Of a stretch of 64,000 nt of DNA, positions 35,191-46,092 are shown one piece after another (positions within the stretch are counted from its first letter, which is position 1; every line of letters starts with the position of its first letter). The notes below the pieces were generated by a model, which saw only the letters and a program-made list of their open reading frames with translations, was not told the DNA's origin and made no database searches. Source of the stretch: Camelus bactrianus (taxonomy: Eukaryota > Chordata > Mammalia > Artiodactyla > Camelidae). Where the stretch lies: assembly GCF_048773025.1 (NCBI RefSeq), contig NC_133570.1:21550001-21614000 (forward strand). Reading direction: 5' to 3'. The translations under genes were made by a program, and so were the position numbers.

Positions 35191-36094
35191 TTAGAGTAGA
35201 CCTCTCAATATTCCTTTTAGCATGGGTTTAGTGTTGCTAATCTCTTGTAGATTTTTCTTGTCTGTGAAATTCTTTACCTGTCCTTCTAGTCTAAAGGATA
35301 GCCTTGCTGGATAGAGTATTCTAGGCTCCATCTTTTTGTCATTCAGGACTTTGAAAATATCTTGCCACCACTTTGTAGACTGTAGTGTTTGTGAAGAGAA
35401 ATCAGCTGAGAGCCTTATGGGGGTTCCCTTGTAACTCACTCTCTGCTTTTCTCTGGCTTCCTTTAGGATCATTTCTTTATCCATGACTCTGGCCATCTTG
35501 ATTATGATATGTCTTGGTGTGGGTCTGTTTGGGTTCTTCCTGTTTGGGACCCTCTGAGCTTCCTGTCCTTGGATATCTGATTCCTTCCTTAAGTTTGGGA
35601 AGTTTTCAGTCATGATTTCTTCAAAAACCTTTTCAATCCCTCTTTGCTCTTTCTTCCCCTTCTGAGACCCCTGTTATGTGGAAATTGGCATGCTTTATAT
35701 TATCCCATAGGTCCCTTTTGATATTTTTATTTGTTTTTATTTGTTTATCTTGAAGCTGTTCTGAGTGGGTGCTTTCTGTTGTCCTGTCTTCTAGGTCACT
35801 TATTCCTTCCTCTACATTATCTAGCCTGCGTTGCACAGCCTTTAGATCAGTTCTCATCTCAGCCAGTGAGTTTACCATTTCTACTTAGCTCTTCTTTATA
35901 GCTTCCATTTGATTTTTGACACATTTTCTATCTCTAAACACAATCTCTTTTAGTTCCTTCAGTACTTTGATCACTCCTTTTTTGAAATCTTGATCTGGTA
36001 GGCTATCGATGTCTATTTCATTGATCATTCTTACAGGGGATTTCTCTTGTTCTTTTATTTGGGAGTTGTTCCTCTGCTTCTTCATCTTGCTCAT
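35191..36094 (-). pseudogene. L1 ORF1, nearly whole
   Basis: About 301 codons, normal for L1 ORF1p. Start MSKMKKQRNNSQIKEQEKS; coiled-coil-type region MRTDLKAVQRRLDNVEEGI; RNA-binding region with QRVPNRKNPNRPTPRHIII and ILYPARLSFRLEGQ; end NTKPMLKGILRGLL. One in-frame stop follows codon 70 (near 35,882), and one frame shift lies near 35,630. Without these it would resemble a full ORF1. Confidence 0.85.
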
Positions 36095-36194
36095 GCCTCT
36101 CTGGTACTGTGGTTTCTGGAGTAACAGTTATCTATTGTGGTCCTTAAGGAGTTTATTTATTTATGTATCTAATGCCTATGTAGGAATAAAACTT

Positions 36195-36900
36195 TAAAAG
36201 AGAGACAGAGAATTTTAAAAGAAGGGAGAAAAAAAGTTTGAAAACAGTGTATAAACAATAATAGAAGAGAAATTTGAATCAGACTAGCAATTGAGTTGAG
36301 ACATCTTTTTTAAAAATCTTTTTCAAAAGGGGGGAAAAGATCAAAAAACAATATTTGAAACCTCAGTATAATCAATAACAGGAGATCAGAACCAAAAGAA
36401 ATGAAAATGAAATCAGGTGGATTTTTAAAAATAATATTAATATAACTACTTTAAAAGAAAATTTTAAAAGGAATTAAAACTAGAAGCATATATAATTGTT
36501 TAGAAAGTACAAATTGAGAAGGTAATAGAAAATAGAACAGATAAAAAAGATGAAATAGAGAATTTTAAAAGAAGTGAGGAAAAATAGATTTGGAAACAGT
36601 GTATAATGAATAACAGAAGAGCAAGTTGAAGCAGGATAGCAATCAGGTGGAGACATCTTTTAAAAACCTTTCAAAAGGAGAAAAGAAGGAAAAAATGTAT
36701 TTGAAACCTGTGTATAAACAATAACAGGACACCAAAACCAAGAGAAATAAAAATGAATTGACATAGACTTTTAAAAATAAAAATAATAAAAATATTTTTT
36801 AAAAAAATTTAAAAGGGATTAAAACTGGGAGGATATATAATTGTTTAAGAAGTAAAAATTAAAAGGTTGATAGAAAATAGAACAGGTAAAAACAGATTTT
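36195..36900 (-). repeat. Paired ~350-bp A-rich units in L1 5' UTR B
   Basis: Two tandem units about 350 bp apart, anchored by 'aattttaaaagaag' at 36,211 and 36,561. Each also carries 'caggtgga'/'caataacag' landmarks. A matching pair lies in 5' UTR A. This gives the UTR a monomer-like internal structure. Confidence 0.75.
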
Positions 36901-36934
36901 TTTTTTTTTAAAGCAGGGGCGATGTTCTCCTGGA

Positions 36935-38135
36935 GACTGTGTGCTCTTAATTAGAAGTCTTTCTCTCTTTGCCCTGTTTCAGGAACTCAGCTTGCCATTT
37001 CCAAAGGCCCTCCGTTGGCGCCCTCGTCTGTGCTGCTCCCAGTGCCTGTCGGCCAGCAGATCATGCCCCCTCCCAGCACTGGGTCAGGTGCAGCTCTCCT
37101 CTGCTGTGGGCGGGCAGGTCGCTGCCCCACCCGATGCCGCAGTCAGATGTTGCAGACAGGCCAGGTAGGAGGGCGGGTCGCGCCCCCTCCCGGCACCGCG
37201 GTCAGGGGCTGCGTTCCTGCCCGGAAGGCGAGTGGCCGCCCGCCCTCTCCCGGCGCGCGGCGCTCTGCAGCTCTGTGACGCTGCGCGCTCCAGCTCGGGT
37301 GGGCGCTCTGCAGGCGGGCTCGGGGAAGAATGAGGGTCAGCCCCGCGCCTGCCCCGGGCCAAAACCTAGCTCCTTGTTCGTCTTGGCGGAGCAAGTTCTC
37401 CGAGGGACCAGGATGGAAGGATCCTACCTGCCTCTGGCTGTAGACAAGTCTCCGTCTGGTCTTTGAGGCTGCTAAGCCCTTAGGTGAGGATTCAGGTATC
37501 ATCCCCGTCCCCACCTGGGTGCTCAGCACCGAAGGACATGGTGGCTGTGCCTGAACCCGCCTCTCTTCACCCAAAATCTTTACGTGGGTTTTCAGAGATG
37601 GGGGTATGCACCCTTCCCCCCAGGGCACATCAGCCATGTTATTTTATGGAGGGCCCAAGTTTTTCTGCCCTGTGCACCCACAACCAAGGTGCCCAGCCCG
37701 CTGCAGTCCTTCAGGGCTGCCTCAGTGCAGCCACCCCCGTCCTCCACCCAGCTCGGGCAGCCTGGCCCTGTCCCCAGCTGCTGGCCCGCATCTTGGGTTG
37801 GGTGTTGTGGGGACCCTCTGTGCCCATTTAACTTAGTTCTGTCGGTCAAGGGCTGCTCTGTACAGATCCGAGCCTCGGAGGCTCCCGCTCAGTCCCACTG
37901 GCCTCACCAATGGAGAGGGGTAGGTGCAGCTAACGAGTGCTAGTTCTCCTTTGCTGCTCCCACCCTTTCCTTCTACCACATTTTGGGTGTCTCTGTCTTT
38001 TGAAGAGGATGATGTTCTGTCAGAGTTCTGCAGATGCTCTGGGTGGCTGAGTGGGTCTCTGGATGTGAGTCTTGGTGTATTTGTGGGAGAGGGTGAGCTA
38101 CAAGGATCCTTCTACTCCGCCATCTTGGCCTCCTG
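36935..38135 (-). promoter_or_regulatory. GC-rich 5' end of L1 5' UTR B
   Basis: A CpG-rich block (densest at 37,000-37,350), followed toward the 5' end by 'ggaggccaagatggcggag' near 38,120, the typical start of an L1 RNA. It is the likely internal promoter region of the element. Activity today is unknown. Confidence 0.6.
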
Positions 38136-38275
38136 TCCTTCAGTACTTTGATCACTCCTTTTTTGAAATCGTGATCTAGTAAGCCATTGATGTCTATTTC
38201 ATTGATCGTGCTTTCAGGGGATTTCTCTTGCGCTTTTAATTGGGAGTGGTTCTTCTGCTTCTTTATATTGCTCAT
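38136..38275 (-). pseudogene. Truncated ORF1 start of the upstream L1 5' unit
   Basis: MSNIKKQKNHSQLKAQEKS and on to GVIKVLK, about 46 codons of L1 ORF1, then an abrupt switch into the 5' start of UTR B. The junction shares the bases 'gga'. Confidence 0.85.
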
Positions 38276-38369
38276 ATCTCTCTAGCACTGTGGCTTAAGG
38301 GGTATCAGTTATCTATTGTGGTCCTTAAGGAGTTTATATATTTATCTATCTAATGCCTATGTAATAGTA

Positions 38370-39090
38370 AAACTTCAAAAAAAAAAGAGAAAGAGAGAAA
38401 GAGATTTTTCAAAGAAGGGAGAAAAAAAGGTTTGAAAACAGTATATAATCAATAATAGAAGAGCAATTTGAATCACACTAGCAATCGAGTTGAGACGTCT
38501 TTTTAAAAACCTTTTAAAAGGGGAAAAAAGATCAAAAAACAATGTTTGAAACCTGTGTATAATCAATAACAGGTGATCAAAGCCAAGAGAAATGAAAATG
38601 AAATCAGGTGGATTTTTAAAAATAATACTAATACAAATATATTAAAAGAAAGAATTTAAAGGGATTAAACATTTATACATACACAATTGTTTAGAAAGTA
38701 AAATTTTTAAAGTTAATAGAAAATAAAACAGACTAAAAAAGATAAAATGAAAAGAGAATTTTAAAAGAAAGGAAGAAAAATTTTGAAAACAGTTTCGAAT
38801 CAATAATAGAGCAAGTTGAAGCAGAATGGCAATCAGGTTCAGATGTCTTTCAAAAACTTTTTATAAAGGTGAAAGGAGCAAAGAAAATTGAAACCTGTGT
38901 ATAATCAATAACAGGGGATTAAAACCAAGAGAAATAAAAATGAAATGAGGTGATTTTTTAAAATAATACTAATAATATTTTACAAGAAAAACTTTTAAGG
39001 AATTAAACCTGGAAGTGTATATAATTGCTTAAAAATTAAAAATTAAAAAGGTAATAGAAAATAGAACAGGTAGAGAAAAGATTTTTTAAA
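38370..39090 (-). repeat. Paired ~350-bp A-rich units in L1 5' UTR A
   Basis: Two tandem units starting near 38,402 and 38,755, clearly homologous to the pair at 36,195-36,900 but diverged. Confidence 0.7.
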
Positions 39091-39149
39091 AAGGGTGGGA
39101 TGTACTCCTGAAGACCTTGTGCCCTTAATAATCTTATCAAGAGGTCTTT

Positions 39150-40265
39150 TTGTCTTTCCCTGTTTCGCGAACTCGGCTTGCTGTTTCTAGAAGCCCCCCG
39201 TTGTCGCTGTCTCCTGTGCTGCTCCCAGAGCCTGTGGGCAAGCAGGTGGCGCCCCCTCCCACCGCTGGGCCCGGCGCCCGCGCTCCTTCACAGCGGGGGT
39301 CGGGCCCCGCCCCGCCCCGCCCCGCCGGCAGGTGCGCTCCTGCCAGGAGGGCGAGTGGCCGCCCGCCCTCTCCCGGCGCCCGTCACTCCCCGGTGACTGT
39401 GCCGCTCCAGCCCGGGTTGTTGGCGCTCCATAGCGGGGCTCGGGGAAGACCTCGGAACAGTCCCGCCCCTACTCAGCGCCCCTACTCAGCTCCTTGTTTG
39501 TCTCAGCAGCGTGAGCTCTCTGAGGTGCCAGGGCAGAAAGATCCTATCTGCCTCGGGCGGTAGACAAGTCTGCATCTGGCCTCAGAGGCTGCTGAGCCCT
39601 TAAGTAGGGATTCAGGCTTCGACCCCGCCCCCACCTGGGTGCTAAGCGCCGGAGGACAGGGCGGCTGTGCCTGAACCCCGCCTCTTTTTGCCCAAAAGCC
39701 TTCCATGGGTTTTCAGAGATGGGGTATGGCACCCTTCCTCCCAGGGCACATCAGCCAGGTTGTTTTATGGAGGGCGCAGGTTGTTTTGCCCTGTGCACCC
39801 ATTCATCCATGGGACGCAGCACCCTGAAGTCCCCCGGGGCTGCTTCAGTGCAGCTGCCCCATCCTCAGCCCGGCCCAAGCAGCCTGTCCCGGCCCCCAGC
39901 TACCGGCTTGCATCCCAGGCTGGGTGTTGCGGGGACCTCCATGTCCCCACTTAAATTAGTTCCGTACAGATCAGAGCCTCAGAGGCTCTCCCTCCTTTGG
40001 AGAGGGGGAGACCCACTGAATGAGCCCTAGTCCTCCTTCGCCGCTCCCTCCCCACGGAACTTGTCCAGCACTGTTTTGCCTTTTCTTCTTCCTTTTTTCC
40101 TTTTCTCCTACCAGATGTTTGGTGTTTTTGTCTTTTGAAGAGGGTGATGATCTGTCAGAGTTTGGCAGATGCTCTGGTTGGCTGAGTGGGTCCTTGGATG
40201 TGAGTTTTGGTGTATTTGTGGGAGAGGGTGGGGTACAAGCATCCTTCTACTCTGCCATCTTCACC
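39150..40265 (-). promoter_or_regulatory. GC-rich 5' end of L1 5' UTR A
   Basis: CpG-rich block densest at 39,200-39,450. The outer end, near 40,260, reads 'gaagatggcagagtagaagg' on the minus strand, the start of an L1 RNA. It aligns with 36,935-38,135 with many differences, so A and B came from different source elements or have diverged for long. Confidence 0.6.
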
Positions 40266-40492
40266 CAATACTCCAACTGTTAATCTTCTGATAGAACCAA
40301 AGGAATAAAACATCAATTCTATTTGAAAGAAAAATAGAGTAGCTGGTGGATAAGATAAACAGATGGAAGCAGGAAGGGATTGGAGGAATCTGGGCCTGAG
40401 CTGGGAGGGGTAGGAGAGGGAGGCAGAAGGCCAGAGCTGGGGTGTCAGCCACCCTCTTCAGACTCCCTGCTCTATGTTGGCCCCATCTGAGG

Positions 40493-40508
40493 CCACCAGG
40501 GGGGCAGC
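40493..40508 (+). promoter_or_regulatory. CTCF-like motif upstream of V6, one extra G
   Basis: CCACCAGGGGGGCAGC is the V4-unit motif with one G inserted in the G run. It lies 694 bp upstream of the V6 ATG. The insertion would probably weaken binding. Confidence 0.5.
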
Positions 40509-41074
40509 GAGGGCCTGGGTTTGTGGTAGGTTCCCCTGCTCTGGGTCAAGTCCCACAACTGCTGCCTCCCGAGCCCCCTCAGGGAGAGTTTGGGGTGAAG
40601 GGTCCGGATCAGTTCTGCTACATGTGCCCTTGAATAGAAACACCAATAACTGTCCCTGGTGCCTCCTCCTCAAAGCACCACGAAGACAGGGGACAGAGGG
40701 ACAAGGGGACCATCGGGCCGAGGAGGTCAGGTGGGATGACTGGTGGACACGCCCAGATCTCATTTGGGGCCAGAAAAAGAAATTGACCTCTAATTAACCA
40801 CAGCTGTTTGGGTCCCAGTCCTCACCTTCAACTCACAAAAAGCAAGGAGTAATATGGGGGATGATTAGCCAACTACGTGTGGACCCCTGCACAGGACAAC
40901 AGGGGGAGCCGCGGCTGGCCCTTTGTTCAGGGCTCTGTAATGGCCAGTGTGTCCTGACTGAGAAAACATATCCAAGGATTTTAATACTCTCAGGTTAGCT
41001 CCTATGTTCAGGGATAGAGAAGCATCCAGAATCAAGTCCAGGTCAGGGGGTGGGGGAAGCAGGGACAGGAGCAG

Positions 41075-41082
41075 ATTTGCAT
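41075..41082 (+). promoter_or_regulatory. Octamer of V6
   Basis: A perfect ATTTGCAT 112 bp upstream of the V6 ATG, the same distance as in V4. Confidence 0.85.
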
Positions 41083-41186
41083 GGAGGCCCCGCCCTGCTC
41101 TGCAGCAGAGGGAGGGGTAAGAGAGGTCTGGGGGGCCAGGCACAGGGTTGGGGGCTCACAAGGCAGCACTCTGGGGCATGTCCACC

Positions 41187-41654
41187 ATGGCCTGGGCTCT
41201 GCTCCTTGTCACCCTCCTCAGTCAGGGCACAGGTGAGACTCCAGGGAAGGGACACGGGGACATCTGACTGAGCCTTTCTGTCTCCATCCTCAGGGTGACC
41301 TGGGCACCAGCCATGAACTGACTCAAGTTGTTTTAGCTCTTTTCAGGGTCCTGGGCCCAGTCTGCCATGACTCAGCCTCCCTCAGTGTCTGGGACTCTGG
41401 GACAGATGGTCACCATCTCCTGCGCTGGAACGAGCAGTTACGTTGGGAATACATACTATGTCTCCTGGTACCAACAGCTCCCAAGAACGGACCCCAAACT
41501 CCTGATCTATTGGGACAGCAGTTGAGCCCCAGGGATCCCTGATCTCTTCTCTGGCTCCAAGCCTGGCAACATGGCCTCCCTGACCATCTCTGGGCTCCAC
41601 TCTGAGGACGAGTCTGATTATTTCTGTGCCTCATATACAACTAGTAGCACTGTG
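41187..41654 (+). pseudogene. V6: IGLV1/IGLV2-like segment with a single stop
   Basis: Close relative of V4. Leader exon 41187-41232 ([16 protein letters not shown]) with donor gtgaga; acceptor tttcag at 41,346; V exon 41347-41654, the same length as in V4. FR1 [19 protein letters not shown]1 [29 protein letters not shown], then TGA at 41,523-41,525, where V4 has CGA (RDSGIP). After the stop the frame stays open through [13 protein letters not shown] and [16 protein letters not shown]. The stop is explained by one CpG-type transition. No other lesion was seen, so an intact allele may exist in other individuals. Confidence 0.9.
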
Positions 41655-41693
41655 CACAGTGGCCCACGGTCATGGGGAAGTGAGACCACAGCC
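41655..41693 (+). other. RSS of V6
   Basis: Perfect heptamer CACAGTG, 23-bp spacer, nonamer ACCACAGCC, weaker than in V4 (two more changes). V4 has the better nonamer and V6 the better heptamer. Confidence 0.85.
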
Positions 41694-41699
41694 TGCCCT

Positions 41700-43615
41700 G
41701 AGCCCGCAGGCTCCCTGTGGCTCTGCCTCTGCTGGTTGTCCACCTGCTTCTGTTGTTGAAGCATCAGAGCTGAAAGGAGACCTGGGAACCTGCAGAAGGA
41801 TGAGAACCAAGAGGAAGGCATGGTTTTCATGTTTATTTTCCCTCCTCTTCATCCTACAACTAAGCGGGCTGAGCCAGGGGTCAGGGACAAACCATGGGTC
41901 TCTCACAGTTGCCCTCTCCTCACCTGGGTGAGCCTTCTCCGGGAACCACACTGCAGAGGGCTGTCTCCCCAAGATGATGGGCTCCTTGCAAGGTGGCTCC
42001 ACAGGAGGATGCACTGGAGGGTGTGTCCCTCATTCCTGAGGGACATCGGGACACGTGTCCCCATGAGGAGCCAGTGCTGGTTGTAGGTGGAATCCCCATT
42101 AATCTAATAACTGTCAGAATTCAATTTTAAAGTGGGCAGAAGTGTACTGGGTTCAATAGTTGCATTTTCTTGAAATTGGGAGACAGTTTCAAAATGCAAC
42201 CTTTCATAAAATTGAAATTATGTGAATTCACTTAAATTGATGACATGAAAAACAAAGTGCATTAGGAATCTATTTGCTGCATAACAAGTCACATCCACAC
42301 TTACAAGTGAAGAGAAGAACAGTTAATTTCTGCTGTTTTCTGCCACCTACCACCTGGAGCAGCTCTTCTCTGTGCTTGTGTCTCCTGGTTCTCATGAAGG
42401 TGAAGCCCCGTGTCAGCAGGGCTGTTTCATTGAAGGCTCCTCTGTTTGGAAGACCCCCCAATCAGGCTCACCCCCTGCCCGCCATGTGCCCACTTTTCCT
42501 AAACACATCATCTTCCTGATATATCTGATTTTTTACCCTTGCCAATTAGGCCTGTCGTTTTCCAAATTCCATGCTAGTCTCCATGTGAATAATCATATTT
42601 CTTCATCCCAGCATTTTCCATTGGACCAGAACCACAGGTCTTACTATCTATCTGGTCATAGCTCTGGTGTATTGCTGAGAATCGGCAGCAAGTTCATTTC
42701 TAGACTGTACTGTCATTGGGATAATAGCTGCTCCTTGGTTTGGGGTCCGGGAATCAGACTGTTTTCCCTCTCCCAGAATATCCTCTGTTACTTCGTGCCC
42801 TCCCCCATGGCTGTGGGGACAGTGGGGCGTTCTGTCCCTCTGTCTGCTCTCCTGTTCTCTTTTTCTATGTGATAGGCATCTGCATTTAAGACTCATCTTA
42901 CATTTTAGTTAGAAAACCTTTTTTTTTAAATGAGATTGAGCTCAATATGGCTGTACACATGTTAAAAAGTCACAGCCCAAACACTTTACCGACATGTGAT
43001 ATCAAACATCCTCCTGAATATCGTGACTCTGAGCTTGCAGTTTAAACAATCACTCCGGCTCTTTATGGGCAGATGTGTGTGTCTGTGCATGAGCTTCTGA
43101 GCAGTGGTCAGTCTTGTGTCCCTCCATGAGCCCTGCCCTCTCCGGTCCCCACACCAGACTCTAATGTTTAACACACACTAAATTAAGAGACTCTCATTTT
43201 GCCTCTTTGCATGATCAGAAATCTTTGGACAAGTTTTCATCCAATCTTTGAAATATATTTGGAAATACAAATCATAACGGGTATCTGGTTTTTAAGATAA
43301 ATTATATCTTGATTCTGTGTATCTCCAGGAAAACAAAACCTCAGAACACAAGGAAACAGATTCAAAACACAAGCATCTGTTCCATTGTGCCTCATCAACT
43401 GTGATGCCCCAACTGTATTCTGGGCTCATGCGGGGATGGAGCTCTGGACTGAAGGTGGATGTTGCAGTGTCTCCAAAACCTGGAAGTGGGACCTGGTGGG
43501 GTGTGCATGGAGGGGATTTTCCTTCAGAGTCAACAGCAAATTTGGGTTCTGCACCAGGGACGTCCATGAGTCCCACCTAGGTCACATTTTCTGGAGCAGA
43601 GATGAAGAATCCCTG
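41700..43615. other. Intergenic DNA after V6
   Basis: No gene. It holds AT-rich debris around 42,080-42,330 that may be an old repeat. An unassigned stretch follows. Confidence 0.45.
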
Positions 43616-43619
43616 ATGA

Positions 43620-43845
43620 AATTAACTTACAATAAAAAAAAAATGTCTCATTTGTATGCGGGATTATATACATACTCTTGGCCATCTTTATATTTGCAAC
43701 ACACAAGTACAATTCATAAAAAATATCCAATGACGAATCACAGTATACGTCTATCAAAATTCATCAAATTGTACATCTTAAATGCATGTAGTTGACCTTA
43801 CAGGAATCACACCACAATAAAGGTGTTAATTAAAAAAAAAACATG
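43620..43845 (+). mobile_element. Old L1 3'-end fragment
   Basis: Landmarks 'tatcaaaattcatcaaattg', 'tacatcttaaatgcatgtag' and 'caataaaggtgttaatt' followed by an A-run. This is the 3' UTR and tail of an ancient L1, 5'-truncated. Confidence 0.65.
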
Positions 43846-43849
43846 AATC

Positions 43850-45105
43850 ACAGTGAAACGTGTTAAATGAAGAACGTTCTTGCAGGTGGTTTGTATTACT
43901 TATGACCCCACTGCAAACTTTTTAAAGGACAAAATGCAGAGGGAAGCAGTGGGCATTAGCCTGTGCGGCTGGACTACGTGGCTATTTTCCCCAGAACAAG
44001 GACAGTCCATGTGCTGCCTGGCAGAGGAGTCCCTCCTAATACTGGGGACACCACAATAGAGGCGTGTGGTGTCCTGAGGTGAATAGCGGGAGATCAGGGA
44101 GCACGTGAGATCAATATGCTTGTTGCTCCAGCAGCTTCCGGGAGGGCGCCTGGGGCTGCATCTGGGCTTTTGCATCGGATCCAGGAGCCACAGAGAGAAC
44201 CCAGAGTGGTGTGGACAGGAGCCCACACTGAAAGGCAAGGGGGCAGACATTGCAGTGTGGACAGGAGCTTGTCCTTGCGGTGCTATGTTGTCAGTGGGGA
44301 GCAGAAGAGAATTTTCAGTGCTCAAGACTGAGTGATTCCCTGGGGTGACCCAGGAGTGGTGACTTCAGTGCAAACCACGATGCTCTGATCCCATTTACCC
44401 CTGGGTACAGAGGGAGGAGAAGGGAGGAAGCCTTAGATCCTGCTTGTTTACTCAGGCCATCCAGTGTCCAGGGTCCCCAAGTACTCAGGCCACAGCTTTT
44501 GTCACTAAGAAGACTCCCAGGATCCTAGAGACTCACCCTTGTCACTGTGACTTCCTTCAGGAGACAAAGCAGAGCCAGCAAAGGGCAGCAGAGGATGAGG
44601 TGAAGTCTGAGGAAACCAGGAGAAGCTTCCAGGAGACCTGTCCCAGGGGAGCCACAAGGAAGGGCTTCCTCCCCAGCATCAAATTGTGACAATGTCCAAG
44701 AATAATTGTGTCCCAAGGAGGCTCCTCGGGCCATCAGGTTTCTTACCTTCTCTTAGACTGGTCTCCCAGCAACCTCTGCCTGGCACCCACCAAAATTCTG
44801 GACTTTCAGGGGAAGGGCAGTGGTTCAGCCTAAACCATAAATTTACATAATCCCATAGGGTCAGTGGGTCATTCTTATCAGAGAAGAGTTGGAGCCTTCC
44901 CAAAATCAAATTCCCAGACACAAACCAAGGGCCAGTCTTGCAAGCAGGTCTTTCCAAAGACTTTAGGCTCAACCTAAGGGCAGTTCTTCCCTGCACAAAA
45001 CCTGTGTGTGTGCCTGCCCCTGGGATCAGGTTAGATGCAAGGAAAACCCAACTTTTCACCATCAAGTCAGGTTAGGTTCTATCTCAGGCTGCGCTCTCTC
45101 TTTGT
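43850..45105. other. Intergenic DNA
   Basis: No gene, V relic or recognisable repeat was identified. Confidence 0.4.
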
Positions 45106-45110
45106 AAATG

Positions 45111-45172
45111 CACACACAGAAGACACACGCACACACAGCAGCACGCGTGCAGACACACACACACACATACAT
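45111..45172 (+). repeat. CA-rich microsatellite
   Basis: Interrupted (CA)n tract. Confidence 0.85.
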
Positions 45173-45390
45173 GAGCCATCACTCCTGGAGCCCCCTCCAT
45201 GTACCCGGAAAGGAAACAGGGATCTGCTCTGTGGGTACCAGGTGCTCCTTTTGCCATCAACTGTGATCTCTGTGACAAGAAGCAGGAGCATCAGCTGAGT
45301 TGCAAGGGGAGGCAAGAGAAGTGGGGGATCAGAGTTGAATTGTCAGCCACCCTCAGCTGCCTCCCTGGCCACCATATGCCCCATCTGAGG

Positions 45391-45405
45391 CCACCAGGGG
45401 GCAGC
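45391..45405 (+). promoter_or_regulatory. CTCF-like motif upstream of V7
   Basis: CCACCAGGGGGCAGC, identical to the V4-unit motif and a full match to the CTCF core, 702 bp upstream of the V7 ATG. Confidence 0.65.
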
Positions 45406-45979
45406 AAGGGACAGGGTTTGGGGAAGGTTCCCCTGCGGTTCACCTGCCTAGGGTGAAGTCCCACAGCTTATGCCTCCTGAAGCCCGTCAGTGAGAGTTTG
45501 GGGTGCAGGGTCCCCATCGGTTCTGCTTCATGATCCCTTTACTAGAAACACCAACAACTGTCCTGGGGACTCCCCCTCAGAGCACCACAGAGACAGCGGA
45601 CTGAGGGACAAGGGGACCATCTTGCTGATGAGGTAAGATGGGGTGAGGGGTGGACACACCCAGCTCTCCTGTGATGTCAGGACGAGAAGAGATTGAATCT
45701 CTAACTAATTCCAGCCCTTCTATCCCCTGTCATCACTTTTGACACATAGAATTGAAAATAATTTGGGGGGATAGTTAGCCAACGATACCTTCACTCTAGT
45801 ACAGAATGACAGGGAAAGAAAGGGTGGATCAAATTCAGGGACCCTGTAATGGTCAGTGTGTCATGATAAAAAAAAATCAGAGTATTAATTCTCCCAGACT
45901 GGCTCTGTGTCCATGAAGGCAGAAGTATCTCCACTAAATGGCCAGGTCAGAGGGGGTGGGAAAGCAGGGACAGGAGCAG

Positions 45980-45987
45980 GTTTGCAT
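45980..45987 (+). promoter_or_regulatory. Variant octamer of pseudogene V7
   Basis: GTTTGCAT, one base from ATTTGCAT, 113 bp upstream of the ATG. Confidence 0.65.
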
Positions 45988-46092
45988 TAAGGCCCTTCCC
46001 AACTCTGCAGCCGGGGGAGGGAATAAGAGAGGTCTGTGGGACAAGGACCAGGGTTGGGGGCTCAGAAGGCAGCGCTCTGGGGCATCTCCACC

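Larger units (their letters stand above)
30612..40279 (-). mobile_element. Long L1 with two successive 5' UTRs
   Basis: Read on the minus strand the order is: 5' UTR A (about 40,265-38,276), the first 46 or so codons of ORF1 (38,275-38,136), a fresh L1 5' start and 5' UTR B (38,135-36,097), complete-length ORF1 (36,094-35,191), ORF2 (34,785 to about 31,200), 3' UTR, A-tail, a short extra piece, and a second A-tail at 30,612. The 10-base ttaatcttct flanks the whole unit (30,602-30,611 and 40,280-40,289), as a target-site duplication would. Both 5' ends carry the 'aagatggcrgagtagaagga' type start. ORF2 is broken many times, and its YADD motif reads YAEG, so the element is dead. Confidence 0.85.

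Noticed and set aside
37000-37950. CpG-rich block as a host gene promoter
   Set aside because: It aligns with 39,150-40,060 and leads into an L1 RNA start and L1 ORF1, so it is the L1 5' UTR.
39150-39563. Proline/arginine-rich 137-codon frame
   Set aside because: It lies antisense within the GC-rich L1 5' UTR. The amino-acid bias reflects base composition.
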